A stretch of DNA of 64,000 bases from Falsirhodobacter sp. 20TX0035 (GCF_028307215.1 NZ_JAQMHV010000005.1:62001-126000); one strand, 5' to 3'. Numbered from the stretch's first letter, positions 37,099 to 46,421 are shown. Notes: a model not told the origin generated them from the sequence alone. Numbers and translations: made by a program.

Positions 37099-37758
37099 AT
37101 GAACGGACCGAAGAAAATCATGACCGTCTCATACGGGACATTCTCCTGCACTCTGGAGGGGTTTGAGGATCCGTTCAACCTCATGCAGGAGGTGACGGCG
37201 TATTTCCGCACCGTGGCGGCCGAGGATCGCCAGTTCGGGGCCGAACCCCCGGCGCATCCGCGCTTCGATCCCTCCACCTCCCCCACGCCCCCGGCCGAAG
37301 ACGCGTCGGTGGAGCGGTTGATCCGAGAAGCCGACACCCAGATGAGCGAACCCGCGAACCGCCGCCGGCATTCGGCCATCCGTCACCTGCGCGCCGCCGT
37401 GGCCGCCAGCGTGGCCGAACGGCTGGAACGCCGCGCGCCCGAAGCCCCCGCCCTGCGCACCGAGCCTGCACCCGTGTCGACCGGATTCGCCGCCTTTGCC
37501 GATTGCTTGGGCGCCGAGACGCCTGTCGAACTGGCCGAGGCGGCGGCCGTGTGGCTGCTGCGGATGGAACAGCGGCCGGTCTTCACCCGCCCGCAGGTCC
37601 TGCGACATGTGGCCAGCCTTGCCACCCTGTCCCATGACGCGATGGTCGAGGGGTTCGAGACGCTGGTCGCCGCCGCCATCCTGGAACGGCAGGACCGCGG
37701 ACGCTTCGCCCTCACCGCGCGCTCGGTCTTTCTGCGCGAGGTGAGCGGTCGCGACTGA
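37099..37758 (+). CDS. Uncharacterised Rhodobacteraceae-type protein with conserved N-terminal module
   Basis: A 219-residue protein. The first 40 residues ([45 protein letters not shown]) form a module I recall at the start of long proteins in Rhodobacteraceae that databases often label chemotaxis CheA. That label has no visible kinase support here: no HPt, HATPase or CheW motif. The remainder is Ala/Glu/Arg rich and ends with a helical domain. It is short compared with the 600-residue-plus relatives, so it is either a compact paralogue or a pruned version. It converges on purA. Confidence 0.7.
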   Translation: MNGPKKIMTVSYGTFSCTLEGFEDPFNLMQEVTAYFRTVAAEDRQFGAEPPAHPRFDPSTSPTPPAEDASVERLIREADTQMSEPANRRRHSAIRHLRAAVAASVAERLERRAPEAPALRTEPAPVSTGFAAFADCLGAETPVELAEAAAVWLLRMEQRPVFTRPQVLRHVASLATLSHDAMVEGFETLVAAAILERQDRGRFALTARSVFLREVSGRD

Positions 37759-37763
37759 CCCCC

Positions 37764-39056
37764 TCAGTCGGCGAAGGGGTCCGTGACGAGGATCGTGTCG
37801 TCCCGCTCGGGCGAGGTCGAGAGCAGCGCCACCGGGCACTGGATCAGCTCCTCGATCCGGCGGACATACTTGATGGCCGCGCCGGGAAGGTCGTTCCACG
37901 AACGGGCGCCGGCGGTCGATTCGCTCCAGCCCTCCATCTCCTCGTAGATGGGGGTGCAGCGGGCCTGCTGGTCGGCCGCGATGGGCAGGTGGTCCAGACG
38001 CTTCCCGTCCAGATCGTACCCGACGCAGATCTTCAACGTCCTGAACCCGTCCAGCACATCCAGCTTCGTCAGCGCGATGCCCGACACGCCCGAGGTGGCG
38101 CAGGTCTGGCGCACCAGAACCGCGTCGAACCAGCCACAACGACGCTTGCGCCCCGTGACGGTGCCGAATTCATGCCCGCGTTCGCCCAGACGCTGCCCAT
38201 CCTCGTCGTGCAGTTCGGCCGGGAACGGGCCTTCGCCCACGCGGGTGGTGTAGGCCTTCACGATGCCCAGCACGAACCCGATGGAGTTCGGGCCAAGCCC
38301 CGTCCCCGTCGCCGCCTGCCCCGCGATCACGTTCGACGACGTAACATAAGGATAGGTGCCGAAATCGATGTCCAGAAGCGCGCCCTGCGCCCCTTCGAAC
38401 AGGATGCGCTTGCCAGCGCGGCGGGCGTCGGTCAGCACCTTCCAGACGGGGGCCGCATAGGGCAGCACCTGCGGCGCGATCTCGCGCAGCTTGGCCAGAA
38501 GGTCGGCGCGGTCGATCGGCTCCATCCCGAGGCCGCGGCGCAGGGCGTCGTGATGCACCAGCAGACGGTCGACGCGCAGTTCCAGCGTCGCGTCGTCGGC
38601 CAGATCGGCCACGCGGATGGCGCGACGGCCGACCTTGTCCTCATAAGCCGGGCCGATGCCGCGGCCGGTGGTGCCGATCTTCGCGACCGAAGCCTGACCT
38701 TCGCGGGCGCGGTCCAGCTCTCCGTGCAGCGGCAGGATCAGCGGCGCGTTTTCCGCGATCATCAGGTTCTCGGGGGTGATCTCCACGCCTTGGCCACGCA
38801 GCTTCTCGATCTCGGTGACCAAGTGCCACGGATCCAGGACGACGCCGTTGCCGATCACGCTCAGCTTGCCGCCGCGCACGATCCCCGAGGGCAGCAGCGA
38901 CAGCTTGAACACCTTTTCGCCGATGACCAGCGTGTGGCCGGCGTTGTGACCGCCCTGGAAGCGCGCGATCACATCGGCGCGTTCCGAAAGCCAGTCCACG
39001 ATCTTGCCTTTTCCTTCGTCACCCCACTGGGCGCCGACGACGACGACATTGGCCAT
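37764..39056 (-). CDS. purA: Adenylosuccinate synthetase
   Basis: A 430-residue GTP-dependent enzyme joining aspartate to IMP for AMP synthesis. The N-terminus [21 protein letters not shown] carries the P-loop GDEGKGK (split motif, positions 1-20). [26 protein letters not shown] and [11 protein letters not shown] are the conserved substrate segments. It has standard length, stands alone on the minus strand, and converges with the 219-residue gene 6 bases away. Confidence 0.97.
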   Translation of the reverse strand: MANVVVVGAQWGDEGKGKIVDWLSERADVIARFQGGHNAGHTLVIGEKVFKLSLLPSGIVRGGKLSVIGNGVVLDPWHLVTEIEKLRGQGVEITPENLMIAENAPLILPLHGELDRAREGQASVAKIGTTGRGIGPAYEDKVGRRAIRVADLADDATLELRVDRLLVHHDALRRGLGMEPIDRADLLAKLREIAPQVLPYAAPVWKVLTDARRAGKRILFEGAQGALLDIDFGTYPYVTSSNVIAGQAATGTGLGPNSIGFVLGIVKAYTTRVGEGPFPAELHDEDGQRLGERGHEFGTVTGRKRRCGWFDAVLVRQTCATSGVSGIALTKLDVLDGFRTLKICVGYDLDGKRLDHLPIAADQQARCTPIYEEMEGWSESTAGARSWNDLPGAAIKYVRRIEELIQCPVALLSTSPERDDTILVTDPFAD

Positions 39057-39210
39057 TTGGCGGTCCTTTCCGGTCCTTGGTCAAACCGTCTGTGTCATAG
39101 CGGCTGCGGGCGGGGGAAGAAACCCCTGACGATGTCGTGGGGCACCCTTCCATCAGGCGCGCCGCCCCCTTATGCTGCCCGCGCAGAACGCCATGATGGG
39201 GACCGACACG

Positions 39211-40392
39211 ATGAAACGGCTGATGATTGCCCTCCTTCTGACAACCGTGCCGGCCCTTGGCCATGCGTTCGAGACGCGTGCGACCTCCGCCTGGGTCTAC
39301 GACATGACCACGCACACGGTTCTTCTGGACAAGAACGCCCACACGCCCGAACACCCTGCGTCCATGTCGAAGCTGATGACGCTGAACATGCTGTTCGAAG
39401 CGCTGCACGACGGCCGCGTGACCATGGACACCACCTTCCCCGTGTCGGAAAAGGCCTGGCGTATGGGCGGGTCGAAGATGTTCGTGAAGCCCGACGACCG
39501 CCCTACGGTGGAAGAACTGATTCACGGCATCATCGTGAACTCGGGCAACGACGCCTGCGTGGTGGTGGCCGAGGGCCTTGGCGGGACCGAGGAGAACTTC
39601 GCCAAGATGATGAACGACCGGGCCAAGCAGCTGGGCCTGAACGATTCCCACTTCGTCAACGCCTCGGGCTGGCCGGACCCGGAACATCTGATGTCGATGC
39701 ACGACCTGGGCGTTCTGGCCGTCCGCCTGATCGAGGAGTTCCCCGAACTCTACCAGAACTTCTCGGTCCAGTCCTTTGTCTACATGAACCGCGTTCCCGC
39801 AAACTCGGCCAACCGCAACCCGCTGCTGGAGATCCAGGCCGGCGACTGGCACGCCGACGGGCTGAAGACCGGCCACACCGAACAGTCGGGCTATGGCCTT
39901 GTCGGGTCGGCGAAATCCGATCTGGACGGCCGCCGGATCGTCTTCGTGATCAACGGGCTGCAAAGCAACGCCGACCGCGCGACCGAGGCCGAGGCCATCT
40001 CCAACTTCGCGTTCCGGCAGTTCACCCAGAAGACGGTGGTGAAGGCGGGCGAACGGCTGGGCACGGCCGATGTCTGGATGGGTCAGGCGCAGGATGTGGG
40101 TCTGGTGGCGGCGCAGGACGTGAAGCTGCTGGTGCCCGTGCAGTTCCAGGACCAGATCGCGGCCGAGATCGTGTATTCCGGCCCCGTTGACGCGCCCGTG
40201 GCGCAGGGGCAGGAGTTGGGAACGCTGCGCGTGACCATTCCGGGTATGGGCGAACAGACGGTTCCACTGGTGGCCGAAGGCGCCGTGGCGCCGGGCGGCT
40301 TCGGCACCCGGCTGATGACGGCGGCGCGCGTTCTGGCCGACCGGTTCCTGGCCGCCGATGCCGCCCCCCCGGCCGAGCAGCCCGCCCAGTGA
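39211..40392 (+). CDS. D-alanyl-D-alanine carboxypeptidase (PBP5/6 family)
   Basis: A 393-residue periplasmic peptidase trimming peptidoglycan stem peptides. The signal peptide is MKRLMIALLLTTVPALGHA. Active-site motifs are SMSK (SxxK) in HPASMSKLMT, SGN in IVNSGNDAC, and KTG in GLKTGHT. A C-terminal beta domain (about 270-365) and a membrane-anchoring helix (FGTRLMTAARVLADRFLA) follow. It starts the tightly overlapped operon; its stop overlaps the tmk GTG start by 4 bases. Confidence 0.94.
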   Translation: MKRLMIALLLTTVPALGHAFETRATSAWVYDMTTHTVLLDKNAHTPEHPASMSKLMTLNMLFEALHDGRVTMDTTFPVSEKAWRMGGSKMFVKPDDRPTVEELIHGIIVNSGNDACVVVAEGLGGTEENFAKMMNDRAKQLGLNDSHFVNASGWPDPEHLMSMHDLGVLAVRLIEEFPELYQNFSVQSFVYMNRVPANSANRNPLLEIQAGDWHADGLKTGHTEQSGYGLVGSAKSDLDGRRIVFVINGLQSNADRATEAEAISNFAFRQFTQKTVVKAGERLGTADVWMGQAQDVGLVAAQDVKLLVPVQFQDQIAAEIVYSGPVDAPVAQGQELGTLRVTIPGMGEQTVPLVAEGAVAPGGFGTRLMTAARVLADRFLAADAAPPAEQPAQ

Positions 40393-41009
40393 CCACGGGC
40401 GGTCGCTTTCTCAGCTTCGAGGGGATCGACGGGTCGGGCAAGTCCACGCAGGCCCGCGCGCTGGCGGATGCCCTGCGCGCGCGCGGCCATGACGTGACCC
40501 TGACGCGCGAACCCGGCGGCAGCGAGGGGGCGGAGGAGATCCGCCACCTTCTGCTTCAGGGCGACCCCGACCGCTGGTCCGCCACGACCGAACTTCTGCT
40601 GTTCACCGCCGCCCGCCGCGACCATCTGGAAAAGACGATCCTTCCGGCGCTGGATCGGGGGGGCATCGTCATCTCGGACCGGTTCATCGACAGCACGCGG
40701 ATGTATCAGGGCCTGCGGGGCGGCCTGCGCGATCAGGCGGACCTGCTGCACGACAGGATGATCGGGCTGGATCCGGACCTGACCCTGCTGATCGACATCG
40801 ACCCCGAACTGGGCCTGTCACGCGCGCAGAACCGCGGCGGCGAACAGCGGTTCGAGGATATGGGACTGGCCCTGCAACGCCAGATGCGCAATGGCTTCCT
40901 GGCGCTGGCCGCCGCCCCCCGCTTCCGCGTCATCGACGGCGCGCGTGACGCGGACGCCGTGGCCGCCGACGTGCTGGCCGCGACGCTGGACCATCTGGCG
41001 GGCGCCTGA
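40389..41009 (+). CDS. tmk: Thymidylate kinase
   Basis: A 206-residue dTMP kinase. The P-loop is FEGIDGSGKST, the DR motif is SDRFIDSTRMYQG, and the lid region includes RAQNRGGEQRFE. Start is GTG at 40389 overlapping the carboxypeptidase stop (GTGA), and the stop overlaps holB ATG (TGATG). It supplies dTDP for DNA synthesis, beside the clamp-loader gene holB, a very common arrangement. Confidence 0.96.
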   Translation: MTTGGRFLSFEGIDGSGKSTQARALADALRARGHDVTLTREPGGSEGAEEIRHLLLQGDPDRWSATTELLLFTAARRDHLEKTILPALDRGGIVISDRFIDSTRMYQGLRGGLRDQADLLHDRMIGLDPDLTLLIDIDPELGLSRAQNRGGEQRFEDMGLALQRQMRNGFLALAAAPRFRVIDGARDADAVAADVLAATLDHLAGA

Positions 41010-42118
41010 TGGCCGAGGTGACGCTTCCCGAACCCGACCGCGTCGAAGGCGCCCCCCACCCGCGCGACACCCGCATCCTGTTCGGCCATGACCGGGCCGA
41101 GGCCGCGTTCCTCGACGCCTTCCACACCGGCCGCCTGCACCACGGCTGGCTGATCACCGGCCCGCGCGGCGTGGGCAAGGCGACGCTGGCCTGGCGGATC
41201 GCCCGTTTCCTTCTGGCGCAGGAGGGTGGGATGTTCCCCCCCGACTCGCTGGAGGTGGAGGCCGATCACCCCGTCGCCCGCCGCATCGCCGCCCTGTCCG
41301 AACCGCGCCTGTTCCTGTTGCGGCGCGGCGCGAACGCCACCGGATCGGCCCTGTCCGCCGACATCCGCGTGGACGAGGTGCGGAAGATGAAAAGCTTCTT
41401 CACCCTGTCGGCGGCCGATGGCGGGCGCCGCGTTGCCATCGTGGACGCGGCGGACGAACTGGCCCCCGCCGGGGCCAACGCCCTTCTGAAGCTGCTGGAG
41501 GAACCGCCCCCCGGCGTCACGTTGATCCTTGTCAGCCACCAGCCCTCGCGCCTGCTGCCCACGATCCGGTCGCGCTGCCGGGAACTGCGCCTGTCCGCGC
41601 TGGAACCGGCGGCGATGCAGGACGCGCTGGTGCAGGCTGGCGCGGCGGTGGAGGATCCCGTGGCGCTGGCCGAACTGGGCGGCGGGTCGGTGGGGGAAGC
41701 GGTGCGGCTCCTGAACCTCGACGGGCTGGTGCTGTATCGGCAGCTGGTGGACCTTCTGGGCACCCTGCCCCGGCTGGACCGCGGCCGCGCGCTGGCGCTG
41801 GCCGAGGCGGGCACGGGCCGGGGGAATGAGGCGCGGTTCGACCTGATCGTCGGCCTGATCGACCGGCTTCTGGCGCGGATGGCACGGGCCGGCACGCTGG
41901 GCGCCCTTCCGCCCGAGGCCGCGAAGGGCGAATCCGACCTTCTGGAACGGTTGTCCCCCACCCCGCGCGCGGCGCTGGCCTGGGCCGAACTGCAGCAGAC
42001 GCTGGGCCACCGCGCGCGCCAGGGAAAGGCGGTCAACCTTGACCCTGCCGCCCTTCTCATGGATATGGTTCTGAAAATTGACGAGACGGCGGCCACGCTC
42101 GCCCGGACATGTGCATGA
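41009..42118 (+). CDS. holB: DNA polymerase III delta-prime subunit
   Basis: A 369-residue clamp-loader AAA+ protein. It reads HHGWLITGPRGVGKATLAWR (P-loop-like, 145-190 bases in), then ADIRVDEVRKMKSFF, DAADELAPAGANALLKLLEE (sensor region) and LLPTIRSRC. It organises the gamma complex that loads the beta clamp. It is coupled to tmk upstream and tatD downstream by 1- and 4-base overlaps. Confidence 0.93.
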   Translation: MAEVTLPEPDRVEGAPHPRDTRILFGHDRAEAAFLDAFHTGRLHHGWLITGPRGVGKATLAWRIARFLLAQEGGMFPPDSLEVEADHPVARRIAALSEPRLFLLRRGANATGSALSADIRVDEVRKMKSFFTLSAADGGRRVAIVDAADELAPAGANALLKLLEEPPPGVTLILVSHQPSRLLPTIRSRCRELRLSALEPAAMQDALVQAGAAVEDPVALAELGGGSVGEAVRLLNLDGLVLYRQLVDLLGTLPRLDRGRALALAEAGTGRGNEARFDLIVGLIDRLLARMARAGTLGALPPEAAKGESDLLERLSPTPRAALAWAELQQTLGHRARQGKAVNLDPAALLMDMVLKIDETAATLARTCA

Positions 42119-42891
42119 TCGTTGACAGCCACTGCCACCTGGATTTCCCCGACTTCGCCGAAGAACGGGACGAGGTGATCGCCCGCGCCCGCGCCGCCGG
42201 TGTCACGCGCATGGTGACGATCTGCACCCGCCTGCGCAACGAACCCGCCGTCCGCGCCATCGCCGAGGCGCATGAGGGCGTGTTCTACGCCGCCGGCACC
42301 CACCCCATGAGCGCGGCCGAAGAGCCGATGGCCACGGTGGACCAGCTGGTGGCGCTGGCGCTGCATCCGAAGTTCGTGGGGATCGGGGAAACCGGGCTCG
42401 ACTATCACTACAGCGGCGATTCGGCGGCGGTGCAGCAGGAAAGCCTGCGCGTGCACATCGAGGCGGCGCGGCAGACCGGCCTGCCCCTGATCATCCACGC
42501 CCGCGACGCCGATGACGACATGGCCCGCATCCTGACCGAAGAGCACCGCGCCGGCGCCTTCGGCTGCGTGATGCACTGCTTCTCCTCTTCGGCGGAACTG
42601 GGGCGGGCGATGCTGGATCTGGGTTTCTATCTGTCCATGTCGGGGATCGCAGCCTTTCCAAAATCAGGCGCGCTGCGCGACATCTTCGCGGCGGCCCCGC
42701 TGGACCGCATCCTTCTGGAAACCGACAGCCCCTATCTGGCGCCCCCGCCCCATCGCGGACGGCGCAACGAACCGGCCTACACCGCCCACACGGCCAAAGT
42801 TGGGGCGGAGGTGTTCAGAATGACGCTGGAGCAGTTCGCCGCCGCCACCACCGCCAACTTCGACCGCCTGTTCGCGAAGGCTGCCGCATGA
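42115..42891 (+). CDS. tatD: TatD-family metal-dependent DNase
   Basis: A 258-residue amidohydrolase-fold nuclease. Metal ligands appear in VDSHCHLDFP, GETGLDYH, IIHARDAD, CVMHCFSSS and LLETDSPYLAP. It acts in DNA repair and degradation (YcfH/TatD type). The start at ATG 42115 overlaps the holB stop (ATGA); an ATG at 42109 is the alternative. Its stop overlaps the next gene. Confidence 0.94.
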   Translation: MIVDSHCHLDFPDFAEERDEVIARARAAGVTRMVTICTRLRNEPAVRAIAEAHEGVFYAAGTHPMSAAEEPMATVDQLVALALHPKFVGIGETGLDYHYSGDSAAVQQESLRVHIEAARQTGLPLIIHARDADDDMARILTEEHRAGAFGCVMHCFSSSAELGRAMLDLGFYLSMSGIAAFPKSGALRDIFAAAPLDRILLETDSPYLAPPPHRGRRNEPAYTAHTAKVGAEVFRMTLEQFAAATTANFDRLFAKAAA

Positions 42892-43673
42892 TCCGGCTCA
42901 CCATCCTCGGCTGCGGATCGTCGGGGGGGGTGCCGCGCCTGGGAGGGCATTGGGGGGCCTGCGATCCGTCCAACCCGAATAACCGCCGCCGCCGCTGTTC
43001 ACTGCTGGTGGAACGCTTCGGCGACGGGGGCGTCACGCGCGCCCTGATCGACACCACGCCCGACATGCGTGACCAGCTTCTGGACGCGGGGGTGGGAGAA
43101 TTGGACGCCGTCGTCTACACCCATCCGCATGCCGACCACGTGCACGGCATCGACGACCTGCGCCAGATCGCGTTCAACATCGGCACCCGCCTGCCCGTCT
43201 GGGCCGACGCCGCCACGCAGGAGGCGCTGCTGTCCCGCTTCGCCTATGCCTTCGTGCAGCCCGCAGGCTCCTCCTATCCGCCGATCTGCGACCTGAACAG
43301 CATCACCGGCGCGTTCGCCGTGACGGGCGCCGGCGGGCCGATCCCCTTCCAGCCCTTCACCGCGCATCACGGCACCATCGACGCGCTGGGATTCCGGATC
43401 GGGAACGCGGCCTATCTGCCCGACGCGGTGGCCATCCCCGAAAGCAGTTGGCCCGTGCTGGACGGCCTGGACCTGTTCATCGTGGACGCCCTGCGCCCGA
43501 AGCCGCACCCGTCGCATGCCCATCTGGCGCTGACACTCGAATGGATCGCGCGCGCCGCCCCGGCCCGGGCCGTGCTGACGAACATGCACATCGACATGGA
43601 TTACGACACGCTGTGCCGGGACCTGCCGGACGGCATCATCCCCGCCCATGATGGAATGAGGATCGACTTGTGA
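42888..43673 (+). CDS. MBL-fold metallo-hydrolase (PhnP-like)
   Basis: A 261-residue metallo-beta-lactamase-fold protein. It starts IRLTILGCGSSGGVPRLG, with HPHADHVHGIDD as the zinc motif, a later histidine in TAHHGT, and LTNMHIDMDY near the end. The LGCGSSGGVPR start is typical of the PhnP/RNase Z-like phosphodiesterase subgroup; the substrate is unknown. It regularly follows tatD in alphaproteobacteria. Coupling on both sides is by 4-base overlaps. Confidence 0.9.
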   Translation: MIRLTILGCGSSGGVPRLGGHWGACDPSNPNNRRRRCSLLVERFGDGGVTRALIDTTPDMRDQLLDAGVGELDAVVYTHPHADHVHGIDDLRQIAFNIGTRLPVWADAATQEALLSRFAYAFVQPAGSSYPPICDLNSITGAFAVTGAGGPIPFQPFTAHHGTIDALGFRIGNAAYLPDAVAIPESSWPVLDGLDLFIVDALRPKPHPSHAHLALTLEWIARAAPARAVLTNMHIDMDYDTLCRDLPDGIIPAHDGMRIDL

Positions 43674-44605
43674 ACGCCCTTCTGAACGTCATCCTGCCGG
43701 TCTTCCTGGTTATCGGCTTTGGATACTGGGCGCGGCGTTCGGGGCTGATCACGGACCCGGCCATCGACGGGGTCACGCGTTTCGCGCAGAACTTCGCCCT
43801 GCCCTGCCTTTTGTTCTACAACATGGCAACGCTCGACATCGCGAACAGCTTCGAGCCGGGGATCTTCCTTGCCTTCTATTCCGGCGCCTTTGCGTGCTTC
43901 CTCGTGGGCGGGATCGCGGCCTACACGCTCTTCAAGCGCCCGCCAGAGGATTCGGTGGCCATCGGCTTCTGCTGCCTCTTCTCGAACTCGCTTCTGCTGG
44001 GCATTCCGATCATGGAACGGGCCTACGGGTCGGACGCGCTGGCGGGCAACTTCACGATCATCGCGCTGCATTCCCCGATCCTGTACGGCGCCGGCATCGC
44101 CACGATGGAGATCGTGCGCGCCCGCGGCACCGGCATCGCCAAGATCCAGCTGGCGCGCCAGATCCTGCAATCGCTGATCCGCCAGCCGCTGGTCATCGGC
44201 ATCCTGCTGGGGCTGACCTGGAATCTGACGGGCCTTGGCCTTCCGGGCGTGCTGGAAGGGGGGCTTCAGATGATGATGCGCGCGGCGCTTCCCGCGGCGC
44301 TGTTCGGGCTGGGCGGCGTCCTGTGCCGCTACCGTCCCGAAGGCGACGGCAAGGTGGTGGCCATGATCTGTGTGCTGTCGCTGATCGTGCACCCGCTGAT
44401 CGGCTATGGCATCGGGCGCGCGGTGGGTCTGGGTGTGGATCAGTTGCGGTCCGTTGTGGTGACGGCGTCCATGGCGCCGGGGATGAACGCCTTCCTGTTC
44501 GCCAACCTTTACGGCGTGGCGAAACGCGTCAGCGCCACCAGCGTGCTGGTCGCGACGGCGCTGTCGCTCTTTTCCATCTGGGGCTGGCTGCACGTCCTGC
44601 CGTAA
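43670..44605 (+). CDS. AEC-family transporter (auxin efflux carrier type)
   Basis: A 311-residue membrane protein with about ten hydrophobic segments. VILPVFLVIGFGYWARRSGL at the start and CCLFSNSLLLGIPIMERAYG are characteristic of AEC carriers, which export malate, auxin-like or other organic acids. The start is GTG at 43670 overlapping the MBL gene stop (GTGA). It is the last gene of the dac-tmk-holB-tatD-MBL operon. The substrate is unknown. Confidence 0.9.
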   Translation: MNALLNVILPVFLVIGFGYWARRSGLITDPAIDGVTRFAQNFALPCLLFYNMATLDIANSFEPGIFLAFYSGAFACFLVGGIAAYTLFKRPPEDSVAIGFCCLFSNSLLLGIPIMERAYGSDALAGNFTIIALHSPILYGAGIATMEIVRARGTGIAKIQLARQILQSLIRQPLVIGILLGLTWNLTGLGLPGVLEGGLQMMMRAALPAALFGLGGVLCRYRPEGDGKVVAMICVLSLIVHPLIGYGIGRAVGLGVDQLRSVVVTASMAPGMNAFLFANLYGVAKRVSATSVLVATALSLFSIWGWLHVLP

Positions 44606-44611
44606 GGCGCC

Positions 44612-45202
44612 TCAGGCGGCCACCGCGCCCGCATAGGCCGCCGCCAGCTTAGTATGGACGCCCTGGGTGGCATAGCCCGCCCCGTGGTAGCCGCGCGCGA
44701 AGGCCGACCAGTCGTGCCGACGCAGGTCGTCGTCCAGACCTTCGGACTGGATGAAGCGGACCATCGCCTCCAGCTGCGCCGCTTCGTCATCCATGAAGGC
44801 CGCGACCATGGCCTGAACGGTGTCATGACCGGCCGCCTTGTGATGCGCACCAAGGATCCGCCCCAGCCCCCAGGCGGCCGACCGCAGCGCCGCCACTGGG
44901 TCCAACGTCATTGCCAGATCCAGCGCGGCATAGCTGTCTTGGGGCTGTGCCTTCATCCCCCAGACTGGACAGGCCAGCCCCGCCCGTTCCGCCCCCTTGC
45001 GTTTTGAGGCGGGCAGTTCGCGCCAGAAGACATGCGGCTCGAACACCATGACCGGGCGGCCCTGCGCATCGAAGCCTCCCTCTGCCGCTTCCACCGCCAT
45101 CACGGCACGAAGTTCCTCTTCCCCCACGCCGATCAGGGTGGCGATCTCGGGCAGGTCATAACCGGTCAGCCGCTCCGCGCGGCCCTTGAAGCAGTATGTC
45201 AC
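44612..45202 (-). CDS. Phage-type N-acetylmuramidase (DUF3380/PF11860-like endolysin)
   Basis: About 196 residues. It is recognised by the catalytic-glutamate region VMAVEAAEGGFDAQG, then VMFEPHVFWRELP and LRSAAWGLGRILGAHH, and ends in DWSAFARGYHGAGYATQGVH. This is the muramidase family of phage endolysins and prophage lysis genes. No secretion signal is visible, so it would need a holin. The start GTG 45202 overlaps the stop of the 31-residue gene (GTGA); GTG 45217 is the alternative. It is the third gene of a lysis cassette. Confidence 0.85.
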   Translation of the reverse strand: MTYCFKGRAERLTGYDLPEIATLIGVGEEELRAVMAVEAAEGGFDAQGRPVMVFEPHVFWRELPASKRKGAERAGLACPVWGMKAQPQDSYAALDLAMTLDPVAALRSAAWGLGRILGAHHKAAGHDTVQAMVAAFMDDEAAQLEAMVRFIQSEGLDDDLRRHDWSAFARGYHGAGYATQGVHTKLAAAYAGAVAA

Positions 45203-45294
45203 AGGCTGGTCCCCCACAGGATGATGGTGATGGCAAGGGCGAGGGTCCAGGCCCGACTCTCTTCGCGGATCAATTGCAGCAGGGGATCACGCAT
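45199..45294 (-). CDS. 31-residue single-pass membrane peptide in the lysis cassette
   Basis: MRDPLLQLIREESRAWTLAL...WGTSL: a charged N-terminus then one hydrophobic helix (about 17-29). Its ATG overlaps the end of the holin-like gene by 8 bases, and its TGA overlaps the GTG of the muramidase, so it is locked between two lysis genes. It is too short to classify; a holin regulator or spanin-like part is possible. Confidence 0.6.
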   Translation of the reverse strand: MRDPLLQLIREESRAWTLALAITIILWGTSL

Positions 45295-45622
45295 CGCGCA
45301 TCTTCCGCGCGCGGGCGTCGACGACGGCCGACAGAGCCCGCACGCCTGAAATGCCGAGAGTTCCGGCCAGAAAGGCGGCCATGGCGATCGTCTGCGGCCG
45401 CTCCTCCATCCGCAGAAGCCACAGGATCATCGGCCAGACGTAACAGCCTGCCAGCGCCCCGCCCGCGACGGCCAGAACCGCCGCCTGCCACGTGCGCCGG
45501 TCTGACGCGATCCAGCGCGTCGCCCCGCCGAAGGCCCCTGCCAGAAGCGTCCGCTCCCCCTCGATCCCCAACGTGCAGAGCACGCCGCCGCATCCGTCCA
45601 TCCCGACCCCCGGTCCTTGCAT
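45287..45622 (-). CDS. Putative holin-like membrane protein
   Basis: About 111 residues from MQGPGVGMDGCGG at 45622 (ATG 45637 is the alternative). Two hydrophobic segments, around AAVLAVAGGALAGCYVWPMI and TIAMAAFLAGTLGISGV, are separated by a short charged loop, with a basic tail ARARKMRDA. FGGATRWIASDRR before the first segment and the position directly upstream of a muramidase fit small phage holins. No named family is assigned. It would permeabilise the inner membrane to release the muramidase. Confidence 0.6.
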   Translation of the reverse strand: MQGPGVGMDGCGGVLCTLGIEGERTLLAGAFGGATRWIASDRRTWQAAVLAVAGGALAGCYVWPMILWLLRMEERPQTIAMAAFLAGTLGISGVRALSAVVDARARKMRDA

Positions 45623-45772
45623 GAGGCCAAGTTGCATACGGGACGTTAAGGCCGACGAACCCCACCGCGCGGTGCCCGGTGCAACGTCGGGAAAGGGCCG
45701 GAAATTTCCACGATGCCCCTTGCACCCGCCCCGCTTCGCGGCTACACGATCCGGCACGACGACCCCTGATGC

Positions 45773-45862
45773 GGAGAGGTGGCAGAGTGGTCGAATGCGG
45801 CGGTCTCGAAAACCGTTGTCGGTGTGAGCCGACCCAGGGTTCGAATCCCTGTCTCTCCGCCA
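45773..45862 (+). tRNA. tRNA-Ser (anticodon CGA)
   Basis: GGAGAGG pairs with TCTCTCC. The anticodon loop CTCGAAA gives CGA, the long variable arm is TGTCGGTGTGAGCCGACC, the T-arm is CAGGGTTCGAATCCCTG, and CCA is encoded. A lysis cassette lies on its 5' side and degenerate DNA on its 3' side. Confidence 0.96.
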
Positions 45863-46421
45863 ATTACCCTATGAGATCGCGCAGGTCCTGAAGCGTCACC
45901 GGACCGCCATCGTCCAAGAAATCCGACCCAACCATGGCGCCGATATGCCTAGGGTGCGTGGCTACTTCGCCTTGGCGGCGCAGATCCGTACGGGGATCGT
46001 CATCACTGCAAGCACAGATGGATCCGCCAGCCGCAGCTCTGCAATAGATCTTGGATACGCGACGTTCAGCTGGACACCGAAACAGGTCACCTGCCGCCTC
46101 CGTCTGGAGAACGATCGTTTCCAAACCTACCGGAAAACGACCGGTCACTGCATCTACGGCCACCCCTTCCCCCGCATACGCAAACTGCCGCAGCGACACC
46201 TGCTGCCCCCGCACATTTATTCCAGAGCACGACAGCGGGTAAGAAAGACGCACCTCCTCAGGCTTGAAGGTGCGTCAGGATGCCGCACACAAGATCTTCA
46301 GTCACAGCAGTACAGCAAGAAAAAGCTTCTTGATCTACATGTTGCATTAACCTGGAATGGCCTTGTTTCTCAAAAATCAAGAGAATACGGCTGCAGTCTT
46401 TTCTTTCGTCAAAAAATCGTA
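45863..46421. other. Gene-poor stretch downstream of tRNA-Ser
   Basis: Open frames here (minus 45864-46253, plus 45945-46433) lack good ribosome sites and recognisable homology. The minus frame ends PVTLQDLRDLIG directly next to the tRNA and could be the tail of a lost gene. Composition becomes AT-rich to the right. It is best described as decayed accessory DNA beside a tRNA. Confidence 0.45.
46247..46276. repeat. 9-bp inverted repeat
   Basis: GACGCACCT (46247-46255), 12-base loop, AGGTGCGTC (46268-46276). There is no T-run. It could be a terminator core, a mobile-element end or a processed RNA structure. Confidence 0.4.

Noticed and set aside
45864-46253. 129-codon minus-strand frame beside tRNA-Ser
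   Set aside because: It starts at a GTG with the ribosome-like GAGGAG directly abutting it and overlapping an inverted repeat, with no recognisable similarity. It is kept only as part of the decayed stretch.
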